Positions 49,207 through 57,554 of a DNA stretch of 64,000 nt are shown one piece after another; the stretch's first letter is position 1; every line of letters starts with the position of its first letter. The notes under the pieces were generated by a model, which was not told the origin of the DNA, searched no databases, and saw nothing but the letters and a program-made list of their open reading frames with translations. The position numbers and the translations under genes were made by a program. The DNA is from Bacteroidales bacterium UBA1173 (GTDB taxonomy: Bacteria; Bacteroidota; Bacteroidia; Bacteroidales; F082), in NCBI GenBank assembly GCA_002311655.1, contig DBYZ01000019.1, forward strand, positions 46,923-110,922. The letters are read 5' to 3'.

Positions 49207-50754
49207 TTAGAAGGGGACGTCGTCGTTCATTCTTGAGCCTACTCTTCGTTCGTTAGGGGCGTTGAAGTTGGCGTTAGGTGCAAATTGTGCCGGTTGCTCA
49301 TTGCTGCCGGCATTATTTTCATTGCCAAAACTCTTGGTGTAATCTTGTTCGAGGTCTTCGAAACGCGCGTACTGGCCGACAAAACGCAACTCTACATCAC
49401 CGAGTTTGCCGTTACGGTGCTTGGCAATGCTAACAACGGCCTTTCCTTTGGTTGAAGAATGGTCTTCGTCTTCGCTAAGTCCATAATATTCAGGACGATA
49501 GATGAATAATACCATGTCGGCATCCTGCTCAATAGCTCCAGATTCACGAAGGTCGGAGAGGATAGGCTTCTTTGAACCAGGACGTGTCTCAACACTACGT
49601 GACAACTGTGAAAGCGCCAAAACAGGAATGTTCAACTCTTTAGCCAAACTCTTTAACGAACGCGATATGTTACTGATTTCCTGTTCGCGGTTGCCGTTTT
49701 TCTCTGTTTTAGCGGTCATAAGTTGCAGATAATCAATGAAAATCATCTGAATATCATGCTGCTGCTTTAGTCGGCGGCACTTGGCTCGAAGGTCGAAGAC
49801 CGAGAGCTGAGGCGTGTCGTCGATAAAAAGTTTCGCGTTGATGAGAGGCGACACTTTCGTGTTGAGCTGTTGCCATTCGTATTCTGCCAGTTGTCCTGAA
49901 CGCAGTTTGTCAGCAGTGAGTGATGTCTCCGAAGAAATGAGACGTGTGACGAGCTGCACTGACGACATTTCGAGTGAGAAGAAAGCAATCGGTTTGTTGA
50001 AGTCGACGGCAGCGTTGCGTGCCATGTTGAGTGCGAATGCTGTTTTACCCATACTTGGACGTGCAGCAAGGATGATAAGGTCTGATTTCTGCCAGCCTTG
50101 AGTGATGCGGTCGAGCTCTGTGTAACCTGAAGGCACTCCGCGTAGGGCAGAACCTGCGTTTTTTGCTTTTTCTATGTCATCGATGGCGAGTTTTACAAGG
50201 TCTGGCATCTGGTCGTAGTTGCGGCGCAGGTTGTTCTCGCTGATTTGGAACAGTTTGTTTTCAGCTGTATCGAGCAAATCAAACACGTCGGCAGAGTCTT
50301 CGTATGCGTCTTTGATGGTCTCAGAAGAAATCTGAATAAGCTGGCGCTGGATGTGTTTCTGCAAGATGATTCTTGAGTGATACTCAATGTTTGCTGAAGA
50401 AACAACGCGGTTTGTGAGCTGCGAGATATAATACGGACCCCCTACAGCGTCCAAATCACCGGTGGTTTTAAGGTGATTGGTTACCGTAAGAATATCAACT
50501 GGCTCGGATTTGGTGAACAAATCCTTGATAGCGGCAAAAATTAATTGATGCGCTTCTTTGTAAAACACTTCCGGCGACAAAATGTCGATTACAGCGTTCA
50601 CGGCTTCTTTTTCGAGCATGAGCGCTCCTAAAACGACTTCCTCTAAGTCGACGGCCTGAGGTGGTATACGTCCTTGATTATTAAGCATATCCACACTCTG
50701 AGCGGTGGCCTGTGATCTAACAAAACCCGATTTTTTTATACTTTCATTATTCAT
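49207..50754 (-). CDS. dnaB: Replicative DNA helicase
   Basis: Hexameric helicase that unwinds DNA at the replication fork. 515 residues: N-terminal domain from PPQAVDLEEVVLGALMLEKE, linker, and a RecA-like C-terminal domain with Walker A in LAARPSMGKTAFALNMARNA, Walker B MIFIDYLQLM and SRSLKSLAKELNIPVLALSQ. The C-terminal tail is Asn-rich and ends DDVPF. The annotated ATG is 4 nt from the promoter box and would need leaderless initiation; an ATG 22 codons in (MLNNQGRIPPQ, at 50688) is a sound alternative, since family similarity begins there. Confidence 0.97.
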   Translation of the reverse strand: MNNESIKKSGFVRSQATAQSVDMLNNQGRIPPQAVDLEEVVLGALMLEKEAVNAVIDILSPEVFYKEAHQLIFAAIKDLFTKSEPVDILTVTNHLKTTGDLDAVGGPYYISQLTNRVVSSANIEYHSRIILQKHIQRQLIQISSETIKDAYEDSADVFDLLDTAENKLFQISENNLRRNYDQMPDLVKLAIDDIEKAKNAGSALRGVPSGYTELDRITQGWQKSDLIILAARPSMGKTAFALNMARNAAVDFNKPIAFFSLEMSSVQLVTRLISSETSLTADKLRSGQLAEYEWQQLNTKVSPLINAKLFIDDTPQLSVFDLRAKCRRLKQQHDIQMIFIDYLQLMTAKTEKNGNREQEISNISRSLKSLAKELNIPVLALSQLSRSVETRPGSKKPILSDLRESGAIEQDADMVLFIYRPEYYGLSEDEDHSSTKGKAVVSIAKHRNGKLGDVELRFVGQYARFEDLEQDYTKSFGNENNAGSNEQPAQFAPNANFNAPNERRVGSRMNDDVPF

Positions 50755-50758
50755 ACCA

Positions 50759-50766
50759 CAAAATTA
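50759..50766 (-). promoter_or_regulatory. Promoter -7 box for dnaB
   Basis: TAATTTTG on the minus strand, 4 nt before the first ATG of dnaB. A TGTTGATAA sequence (reverse of TTATCAACA, DnaA-box-like) lies upstream near 50793. Confidence 0.5.
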
Positions 50767-50805
50767 TGAATAATGATTGTTTGTTTATAAGATGTTGATA
50801 ACTTT

Positions 50806-52086
50806 TTATTTTGAATGATTGAAATGCTGGTAAATCTCACGTAAAGCTTTGTTTTCCAACTCCAAATCGCTGGTGATAAGCTCGCGTTCCATTTGGTTGT
50901 CGCTGAATGCGTTCAGGATTATGCGGCTGTGCTCGAAGAGAGTTTTGTCTAGAAATATGCTTTCGTAGACGTTTTTTAGAGAGAGGTCGGATTTCACTTT
51001 TTCGTGATGGAAATCAGATTGCTGCAATACTTCTCTGAAGTTGAGGATTTTGTGGTTCAACACTTTGGAATCCAATATGTTATATCTTTGTAGAAATGCT
51101 GAAATGTTTTGTGGGGCGAAACAGACTACACGCTCAAAACCGGCAAGTTGTTCGGCTAAAATATCAAGGCTGTCTTTCCATTTCGAGAGGTCGTCAAGAC
51201 AATTCCAATTGTAGATCCTGTCGAATTTTCCGTTGTTTGAAAGTATTGAGAATCCTATTATAAATTCTGTGTAAGGCTTGTCGCCGTCAAAAAGTGGCAC
51301 GGCAGGACGGTAAAACAGGAGATTGAGATATGCTGTTGACTGGTTCCGCTCGCCAAGAAGTGTGTAAAGTGGTTTATAATCAATGGTATATGGCTTGTCA
51401 GCATCGTTAGGGATGTTTTTCCAGCAATGGCCATGGAACTCGCATCTGTATGGCATGTCGCATTGGTCGCCGACGTTGATCTTGGGTGAATGAGGCTGTT
51501 TTATGATGTCTTTGAAATGCGCAATGTTTTTTGCTATGACATCCTGATATTGTTCGGCGTAATCTTTAACAGATTGAAAAACAAATAGTTGTGACAAATC
51601 CAAATCACCATTTTTAACATAATCAGCGTTGATGTACATCAGCTGGATGTCGGAGAGAGGCACGTTGCAGCCTTTGAGTACGTAATATTGCAATGCCGCA
51701 TCTTTCATGTACGTTTGACTGATGCTTAAAGAGCTTTTTACTTCGATAGCGCGCCATTTGTCACCGTCGCGAACTATGATGTCGAGCATGATAAGAGTGT
51801 CGTCATATTGAAAAACGGCTTCGTACATCACGTTTACGGCAGGATTTGATAGATTTTGCAGTGTTTCGACAACTTTTTTGCTGAATTGTGAAGGTGAGTT
51901 TGGTGTCATGTTGATGCCACCTGGAAACAGCTGCTGGGCTAGGATTCCCACGTCTGTGCCACGTTTGAATTTGGCACGTTGTTCCATACTAAGCTTATCG
52001 CGCAGAAACGGTCTGTTTTTGAACAGATAAAGAGCCTTCTCACATTGCTCGCCTTTGATATATGTCGATTTTGATAATATATGCAT
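50806..52086 (-). CDS. DUF2779/Cas4-like PD-(D/E)XK nuclease-domain protein
   Basis: 426 residues. N-terminal domain begins HILSKSTYIKGEQCEKALYL, with a cysteine placed as in RecB/Cas4-type iron-sulfur nucleases. The catalytic core is MLDIIVRDGDKWRAIEVKSS (D...ExK). A further cysteine pair occurs in DQCDMPYRCEFHGHC, completing a possible four-cysteine cluster. The C-terminal half (DUF2779-like) has YTEFIIGFSILSNNG and LAGFERVVCFAPQN, reminiscent of an RNase H-like exonuclease domain. DNA repair or processing is likely, but partners are unknown and no CRISPR array is in the window. It begins 1 bp after the stop of the MATE gene. Confidence 0.72.
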   Translation of the reverse strand: MHILSKSTYIKGEQCEKALYLFKNRPFLRDKLSMEQRAKFKRGTDVGILAQQLFPGGINMTPNSPSQFSKKVVETLQNLSNPAVNVMYEAVFQYDDTLIMLDIIVRDGDKWRAIEVKSSLSISQTYMKDAALQYYVLKGCNVPLSDIQLMYINADYVKNGDLDLSQLFVFQSVKDYAEQYQDVIAKNIAHFKDIIKQPHSPKINVGDQCDMPYRCEFHGHCWKNIPNDADKPYTIDYKPLYTLLGERNQSTAYLNLLFYRPAVPLFDGDKPYTEFIIGFSILSNNGKFDRIYNWNCLDDLSKWKDSLDILAEQLAGFERVVCFAPQNISAFLQRYNILDSKVLNHKILNFREVLQQSDFHHEKVKSDLSLKNVYESIFLDKTLFEHSRIILNAFSDNQMERELITSDLELENKALREIYQHFNHSK

Positions 52087-52087
52087 T

Positions 52088-53395
52088 CTATTGATTGTTA
52101 GGGAGTTGAATAATATGTTTCTTTGCGAAGAAGGTCATGGAAATGCCTCTTGCGAGCATGAATCCGAGAAAAGCGATCCAGAGTCCGTGGTTGTTATATA
52201 TTGGAACTAGAACATACCAAAGCGGCAGAAAAACCAGTATTGACGAGATAATCATGGTGTTGCGGATGGCTTTTGAGGCTGTGGCTCCAATGTAGATTCC
52301 GTCCCAAAGAAATGCCGCGAAAGTTATGAGTGGAATCAACACCATATATATATAATAAGGTTGTATCTGCTCGATTATTACAGGATGTGGTGATATGAGT
52401 TTGACGAATGGAGTGGGGAAGATGGCGTATAGTATTGCGAACGGGACGCAGATATAAGCACCCCATTTAAAGAGGTGTATCACCACGCTGCGAAGACTAT
52501 CGAAATCTTTGGCACCGATAAATTTTCCCACGAGAGCTTCTCCGGCATAGGCAAAACCATCAGTAAAATATGAGAATATATAGAAAAATTGTAATAGTAT
52601 CATGTTGATACTCAGGATGTTATCCCCAAGTTTAGCTGATTGGTTGGTAAAGAACGCTATCGTGAAAACAAGGAGAATGCTTCTTATCATCAAGTCAGTG
52701 TTTACTTTGAAAAATCTCTTTATTTTATTGATATCCAATAAGATATGTGAGTTAATACTGATGAGGTAACCTTTGTATTTTGTAAAGATGAAAATCAAGG
52801 CTGTGGCAAGTCCGCAGTATTGGGCGATGACAGTGCCGAGGGCAACTCCGACCACGTCCTGTTTCATCACAACGACAAAGAAAATGCTGAAAACAATGTT
52901 TAATACATTGATAATGATAGCGATGGTCATAGGAATCTTTGTGTTCTGCATCCCGATAAACCATCCGTTGAAACAGTAAAGGAGCATATTTGCCGGTGCT
53001 GCCCAGATTCTTACAAAGAAATAAGTGATTGCCAGGTTTTTTACGTCATCGCTGCCGTCCAGCATTATTAAGCTGAGTTTTGCGATGGGTCCCTGCAGAC
53101 ATAATATTAATAAGGAGGCAAATATTGCAATAGTTATGGATCTATATAGCGAGTATGATATCTCCGTGCTGTCGTTGGCACCGTATGATTGAGCTGTGAA
53201 ACCTGTGGTTCCAGCGCGTAGGAAGCTGAAAAAAGAGTATAATACGCTGAAAATCGTTCCGCCGAGGGCTATGGCGCCAATATAAATAGGAGAGCTAAGG
53301 TGGCCCATAAGAATCATGTCCACCAAACCTAGCAACGGAATAGTTATGTTGCTGATAATGTTTGGGATGGCTAATTTTAAAATAGAACGATTCAC
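52088..53395 (-). CDS. MATE family transporter (DinF-like)
   Basis: 435 residues, about twelve helices. The opening VNRSILKLAIPNIISNITIP then LLGLVDMILMGHLSS is the DinF-type MATE signature; FLRAGTTGFTAQSYGAND follows. The open frame extends 37 codons upstream, but that part lies across the promoter, so I place the start at GTG, 53395. It is translationally close to the nuclease gene (1-bp gap). DinF-like members are often linked to DNA damage or oxidative stress, which suits a nuclease neighbour, but this is inference. Confidence 0.9.
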   Translation of the reverse strand: MNRSILKLAIPNIISNITIPLLGLVDMILMGHLSSPIYIGAIALGGTIFSVLYSFFSFLRAGTTGFTAQSYGANDSTEISYSLYRSITIAIFASLLILCLQGPIAKLSLIMLDGSDDVKNLAITYFFVRIWAAPANMLLYCFNGWFIGMQNTKIPMTIAIIINVLNIVFSIFFVVVMKQDVVGVALGTVIAQYCGLATALIFIFTKYKGYLISINSHILLDINKIKRFFKVNTDLMIRSILLVFTIAFFTNQSAKLGDNILSINMILLQFFYIFSYFTDGFAYAGEALVGKFIGAKDFDSLRSVVIHLFKWGAYICVPFAILYAIFPTPFVKLISPHPVIIEQIQPYYIYMVLIPLITFAAFLWDGIYIGATASKAIRNTMIISSILVFLPLWYVLVPIYNNHGLWIAFLGFMLARGISMTFFAKKHIIQLPNNQ

Positions 53396-53410
53396 GTGAA
53401 AAATTTTATG

Positions 53411-53418
53411 CAAAAATA
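53411..53418 (-). promoter_or_regulatory. Promoter -7 box for the MATE-nuclease operon
   Basis: TATTTTTG on the minus strand, 15 nt before the GTG start. Confidence 0.55.
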
Positions 53419-53451
53419 AAAAAATATTGAGCTCTGTATTAAATATTTTCG

Positions 53452-53459
53452 TAAATTTG
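53452..53459 (+). promoter_or_regulatory. Distal promoter -7 box upstream of the Cbp1-like gene
   Basis: TAAATTTG on the plus strand, about 200 bp before the Cbp1-like gene. The implied long leader starts with a 15-codon frame (53472-53519, MRVWIIVEQFHKFPQ) and carries five TCCACA/TGTGGA hexamers at 53479-53529, then an AT-rich stretch. No second clear box is seen nearer the gene. Confidence 0.45.
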
Positions 53460-53662
53460 CGCTGTAAAACCATGAGGGTGTGGATTATTGTGGAACAATT
53501 CCACAAATTTCCACAATGAGTGGTGTGGAAAACGAGAGAAGTAAATATTTAATATATTGATTATCAATAAATTATAAAATTTTAATCAAAAAATTTCAGT
53601 TTGGCATGGTTTTGGTGTCAAATAAATGACGTTAGCACTGACTAATTTAAAATTATAACACA

Positions 53663-54523
53663 ATGAAAAAAGTATTAACAGTTGTATCGGTCGCATTAGT
53701 AGCTCTTTTGATGAGTTCATGCGTAGAGAGTTCAAAGAAGTATCAAGCATTATTAGCAGAGAAGGAAGCTCTTGCTGTTGAAAATCAGAAAATGGAGAAT
53801 GAATTCAATGCTACAATGGGTATTCTTAATGAAGTTGAGAACAATCTCCAGGCAATTCGCGACGCAGAAGGAATTCTTTTAGTTAAACAGGAAGGCAGTG
53901 AAAGAGATCAGCTCGTTTCAGAACTCCTTCAGCTCAAGGAAGTCATGGCAGCTAATCACGCTCGTCTTGATTCATTGAATGATGTTTTGGCTAAATCAAA
54001 CAAAAACAATGCTAACCTTCGCGCTCAGGTGAAGAAGCTTCAGGCTCAGCTTGCTGAGAAAGAAGAAATGATTGCAGGTCTTCAGGCTCAGATCGTTGAG
54101 AAAGACGGTCAGATTGCAAACCTCAACACACAGGTTGCAAACCTCAACACAGACCTCAACAATGCCAACAGCGAGATTGAAAACCTCACAAACGAAAAGA
54201 TTGCGCAGGCAAATGAATTGAACACAGTTTATTACATTGGCGCTTCAAAGAAAGAATTGAAGGGAAAAGGTATCATGACAAACCTCAAGAACGTCCTCAA
54301 GCAGAATGTTCCTACAGAGGATTTCACAAAGGCTGACATGCGTGACCTCACTTCAATCACATTCAACGCAAAGAAGGTCGTTGTTATCTCAAGCCACCCA
54401 GTCGATTCTTACAGCCTCGTCCCAGGTGTTGGTGAAGATGGCAAGAAGAACGTGACATTAGAAATCACAAATCCAGAGGCATTCTGGAATGTAACAAAAT
54501 ATTTGGTTGCTATAACCAAGTAA
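53663..54523 (+). CDS. Cbp1-like coiled-coil lipoprotein
   Basis: 286 residues; lipoprotein signal MKKVLTVVSVALVALLMSSC. Residues about 25-190 are one long coiled coil (LRAQVKKLQAQLAEKEEMIA, AQIVEKDGQIANLNTQ). The C-terminal domain reads NTVYYIGASKKELKGKGIM, FTKADMRDLTSITFNAKKVV, PVDSYSLVPG and ITNPEAFWNVTKYLVA. This resembles a Bacteroidales family annotated as Cbp1-type collagen-binding adhesin; the binding function has not been shown for most members. Codon use (many AAC, GAC, CTC) suggests high expression. It is followed by a strong terminator, so it is monocistronic. Confidence 0.78.
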   Translation: MKKVLTVVSVALVALLMSSCVESSKKYQALLAEKEALAVENQKMENEFNATMGILNEVENNLQAIRDAEGILLVKQEGSERDQLVSELLQLKEVMAANHARLDSLNDVLAKSNKNNANLRAQVKKLQAQLAEKEEMIAGLQAQIVEKDGQIANLNTQVANLNTDLNNANSEIENLTNEKIAQANELNTVYYIGASKKELKGKGIMTNLKNVLKQNVPTEDFTKADMRDLTSITFNAKKVVVISSHPVDSYSLVPGVGEDGKKNVTLEITNPEAFWNVTKYLVAITK

Positions 54524-54550
54524 TTTTTCTGCTCGTTTTCAATATTTACG

Positions 54551-54590
54551 GAAATCCGACGCCGCCTGGCGTCGGATTTCTATTTTTTTT
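54551..54590 (+). terminator. Terminator after the Cbp1-like gene
   Basis: Perfect 13-bp stem GAAATCCGACGCC/GGCGTCGGATTTC with a GCCT loop, then a run of T. Confidence 0.95.
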
Positions 54591-54623
54591 GGATTTTTTG
54601 TGTTGTGATATAGATAAAATATA

Positions 54624-54631
54624 TATCTTTG
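54624..54631 (+). promoter_or_regulatory. Promoter -7 box for the NtrC-type regulator
   Basis: TATCTTTG, 22 nt before the ATG. Confidence 0.55.
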
Positions 54632-54653
54632 CAAAACGAGCAGATGAATTTTT

Positions 54654-55994
54654 ATGTCAAAAAAGATTTTAATAGTTGACGATGACGTCGCTTTTGGCGT
54701 AATGCTGAAGACCTGGTTCCAGAAAAACGACTGGGACGTGGAGTTGGTGTCCACGATGGACAAGGCTTTTCAAGCGGTAAATGCATGCCAATATGAACTC
54801 ATTCTCAGTGATTTGCGACTGCCAGATGGTGATGGGATTATTTTTCTGACATATCTTAGAGAGAAGAATATCCTTACACCTTTTATTATAATGACAGGAT
54901 ATGCGGATGTGCAAACGGCAGTTAACGCCATCAAACTGGGCGCTTTTGACTATCTCAAAAAACCTATTATTCCGGAAGTGCTTCAACAAAAGATAGAGTT
55001 GGCGTTAAAACAAGAGACTGTTAAAACAAAACAAGAGAAAAAGGCTGTTCAAAAAAGTGATATTTCCAAAATAGTAAAAGGGAATAGCCCTGTTATCCAG
55101 AGAGTTTACACACATGTGGCACTCGTGGCGCCAACAAAGATGTCTGTTTTGGTACTAGGTGAGAGTGGAACGGGCAAGGAATACATTGCCAGAATGATTC
55201 ATGATCAGAGCGGACGCAGCGGCAAACCTTTCATTGCTGTCGACTGTGGCAGTTTGTCGATGGAATTGGCTCCGTCAGAATTGTTTGGACATAAGAAAGG
55301 CTCGTTTACATCGGCAATAGCAGATAAAAAAGGTGTGTTTGAGGAGGCTAACGGCGGTACCGTGTTCCTTGACGAGGTCGGAAACCTTCCTTACGAGGTG
55401 CAAAAGCAATTGTTGAGAGCATTGCAGGAACAGAAAGTTAGACCTGTGGGTTCAGCTCAAGATATCAATGTGGATGTTAGAATAATTGCGGCTACCAATG
55501 AAGATTTGGAGAAAGCTATTGAGGAGGGTCGTTTCCGTCAGGATTTGTACCATAGAATCAATGAATTCTCGATTGATGTGCCTCCACTTCGTGAAAGACT
55601 TGAAGATCTGGAGGAATTCGCATATCATTTTTTGGCTCAGGCTAACGATGAGCTTGGTAAGGATGTGAAACATATATCAAAAGAGGCAATAGACAAACTT
55701 AAAGAGCATCGTTGGGACGGTAATTTGCGTGAGTTGAGAAACGTTATCCGCAGAGCTACTTTGTTTGCCGAGAATCAGGAGATTGTCGCGGACAACCTGC
55801 CGATACTTTCAAGCCGAATGCATAAAACTGAGGAGGTTGAGGATTTGGCATTACAGCCTGGTGATGAGAAAAGTCAGATAATCGCTGTTCTGAAAAAGGC
55901 GAGAGGCAATAAGACCGTTGCAGCCAAGCTGCTTCAGATCGATAGAAAGACCTTATATAATAAGATGCACCTTTACGGAATTGACCTTACTTAA
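54654..55994 (+). CDS. Sigma-54-dependent response regulator, NtrC family
   Basis: 446 residues in three domains. Receiver: acidic pocket VDDD, phosphorylated Asp53 in LILSDLRLPDGDG and Lys in FDYLKKPI. AAA+ domain: Walker A GESGTGKEY near 172, Walker B GGTVFLDEVGN. C-terminal Fis-type HTH: GNKTVAAKLLQIDRKTLYNK. The sigma-54 contact loop reads GSFTSA (about 216-221) instead of GAFTGA; the essential Phe and Thr remain. No histidine kinase is adjacent, so it is an orphan regulator here. Overlaps the convergent trmH gene by 8 bp. Confidence 0.95.
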   Translation: MSKKILIVDDDVAFGVMLKTWFQKNDWDVELVSTMDKAFQAVNACQYELILSDLRLPDGDGIIFLTYLREKNILTPFIIMTGYADVQTAVNAIKLGAFDYLKKPIIPEVLQQKIELALKQETVKTKQEKKAVQKSDISKIVKGNSPVIQRVYTHVALVAPTKMSVLVLGESGTGKEYIARMIHDQSGRSGKPFIAVDCGSLSMELAPSELFGHKKGSFTSAIADKKGVFEEANGGTVFLDEVGNLPYEVQKQLLRALQEQKVRPVGSAQDINVDVRIIAATNEDLEKAIEEGRFRQDLYHRINEFSIDVPPLRERLEDLEEFAYHFLAQANDELGKDVKHISKEAIDKLKEHRWDGNLRELRNVIRRATLFAENQEIVADNLPILSSRMHKTEEVEDLALQPGDEKSQIIAVLKKARGNKTVAAKLLQIDRKTLYNKMHLYGIDLT

Positions 55995-56673
55995 ATTCCG
56001 GATACAATTCGTAGAATTTGTTTTCAAAAGTACGTACTCGAGTCAGAGACTTGCGAGTCCAGTCGAGTCGTATCTCTTGTTTTTCCTCTTCGGTGAGATG
56101 CCAGTTGATGTAGCTTTTGTGCAGACGCTGTGTTAGTGTGTACATCAGCAGGGCTGCGGACACACTGATGTTGAAGCTCTCGGTGAAACCATGCATCGGG
56201 ATTTGGACGTACATGTCGGAATGTTCGAGCGCGTAGTCGGTGAGTCCTGTCTTCTCTGTTCCAAAGACCACAGCAATTGGCTGGTCGAGTGGGAGGGTGT
56301 CCGGTGTGAAGTCGTTCTGATGAGGACACGTGGCGACGATTTTATAACCTTTACTGTGAAGAAGGTCAAAAGCTTCCGGCGTGTTGAATTCGCTAACATT
56401 GTATTTGTGCAGTTCGAGCCATTTGCTGCTGCCTACTACGATATCGGGATTGATGTCGTAAACCCATTTGTTTTCGATGATGTGAATATCTTGAATTCCA
56501 GTGAGGTCACAGCTGCGTAAAACGGCACTAGCATTGTGCGACTGATATATGTCTTCCAACACTATTGTCATGTGTCGAGTGCGGTATTGCAGCACCTGTT
56601 CGAAGCGCTGTTTTCTCTCATCGGTGATGAAATCGGAGAGAAATTCGTATAACTTTTGTTCTTTTGCGTTCAA
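55987..56673 (-). CDS. trmH: TrmH-family tRNA 2'-O-methyltransferase
   Basis: 228 residues; SPOUT-fold methyltransferase that methylates the ribose of G18 in tRNA, by family. Motif 1 DIYQSHNASAVLRSCDLTGI, motif 2 PIAVVFGTEKTGLTDYALE, motif 3 YVQIPMHGFTESFNISVSAA form the knotted SAM site and match TrmH closely. It has its own promoter 44 nt upstream. Confidence 0.93.
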   Translation of the reverse strand: MNAKEQKLYEFLSDFITDERKQRFEQVLQYRTRHMTIVLEDIYQSHNASAVLRSCDLTGIQDIHIIENKWVYDINPDIVVGSSKWLELHKYNVSEFNTPEAFDLLHSKGYKIVATCPHQNDFTPDTLPLDQPIAVVFGTEKTGLTDYALEHSDMYVQIPMHGFTESFNISVSAALLMYTLTQRLHKSYINWHLTEEEKQEIRLDWTRKSLTRVRTFENKFYELYPEFK

Positions 56674-56717
56674 AATGAATGATTTATGAATTTAACACGT
56701 CGATATTAAAATTTTTA

Positions 56718-56725
56718 CAAATATA
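56718..56725 (-). promoter_or_regulatory. Promoter -7 box for trmH
   Basis: TATATTTG on the minus strand, 44 nt before the trmH ATG. Confidence 0.5.
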
Positions 56726-56760
56726 TTAAATTTTTTGTTCAAGTGTAAATAAAAAAATCG

Positions 56761-56768
56761 TAAATTTG
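56761..56768 (+). promoter_or_regulatory. Promoter -7 box for the membrane TPR protein
   Basis: TAAATTTG, 22 nt before the ATG. Confidence 0.6.
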
Positions 56769-56790
56769 CAGCTCGAAAAATTGTATTGAT

Positions 56791-57483
56791 ATGGCAAAAG
56801 AAAACGTACAGAAAGACGAAGAACGTCTCGAACAAATTGAGTCAACATTAGGTAAAACTGAAATGTTTATTGAAAAGAACCGCAATACCATCATGGTGGT
56901 TTTAGGAATCATCATTGTTGTTGTTCTTGCAATTTTCGGAGTGAAGAAATTTATTTTTGAACCACGTGAAGCAGCAGCACAGACAGCTATTTTCCATGCC
57001 GAGCAGCTTTTTGAAAACGATGATTACGCAACAGCTCTCAACGGCGACGGTAACAACGCTGGTTTTATGGATATTATCGATGAATATGGTGGTACAAAGA
57101 CAGGTAATCTCGCAAGATATTACGCAGGTATCTGCTATCTCAACACTGGAGATTACAACAATGCCATCAAATATCTTGGTGAATTCAAAGGTAAAGATCA
57201 GATTGTGAAACCTTTGGCAACAGGTGCTATGGGAGATGCATATCTTGAACTTGAGAATGCTGCTGAAGCTGCAAAATGCTATGAAAAAGCTGCAAAAGAA
57301 TCAGCAAATTCATTCACAAGCCCTATGTTCCTCATGAAAGCCGGTCTCGCATATGAGATGGTTGAGGACTATCAGAAGGCTTTGGAGATGTACAAAATAA
57401 TCAAAGCTGAGTATCCTAACAGCAATGAAGGATTCAGCATTGAAAAATACATCGCATACGTAGAGGCAAAACTCGCTAAATAA
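56791..57483 (+). CDS. Single-pass membrane TPR protein (YfgM/BamD-like)
   Basis: 230 residues. A short cytoplasmic N terminus, one transmembrane helix (TIMVVLGIIIVVVLAIFGVK, residues about 33-52), then a periplasmic TPR domain: NLARYYAGICYLNTGDYNNA, KPLATGAMGDAYLELENAAE, FLMKAGLAYEMVEDYQKALE. The layout matches YfgM-like ancillary proteins that work with the Sec translocon and periplasmic chaperones; the precise role here is inferred. It has its own promoter and terminator. Confidence 0.8.
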   Translation: MAKENVQKDEERLEQIESTLGKTEMFIEKNRNTIMVVLGIIIVVVLAIFGVKKFIFEPREAAAQTAIFHAEQLFENDDYATALNGDGNNAGFMDIIDEYGGTKTGNLARYYAGICYLNTGDYNNAIKYLGEFKGKDQIVKPLATGAMGDAYLELENAAEAAKCYEKAAKESANSFTSPMFLMKAGLAYEMVEDYQKALEMYKIIKAEYPNSNEGFSIEKYIAYVEAKLAK

Positions 57484-57508
57484 GATAATAGGTAAAAGAT
57501 AATATAAG

Positions 57509-57541
57509 ATGCCTGATTCTGAAGGGAGTCAGGCATTTTTA
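57509..57541 (+). terminator. Terminator after the membrane TPR gene
   Basis: ATGCCTGA/TCAGGCAT stem with a 12-nt loop, then five T. Between the stop codon and the stem lie two GATAATA units seven bp apart, similar in layout to the heptads at other gene ends. Confidence 0.85.
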
Positions 57542-57554
57542 ATAATATGAAATT

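Noticed and set aside
53396..53506. Upstream 37-codon extension of the second MATE protein
   Set aside because: It crosses the TAnnTTTG box and lacks similarity to MATE proteins.
53479..53600. Chromosome origin called outright
   Set aside because: Only imperfect DnaA boxes, no dnaA gene in the window, and skew cannot be computed by eye; kept as a finding only.
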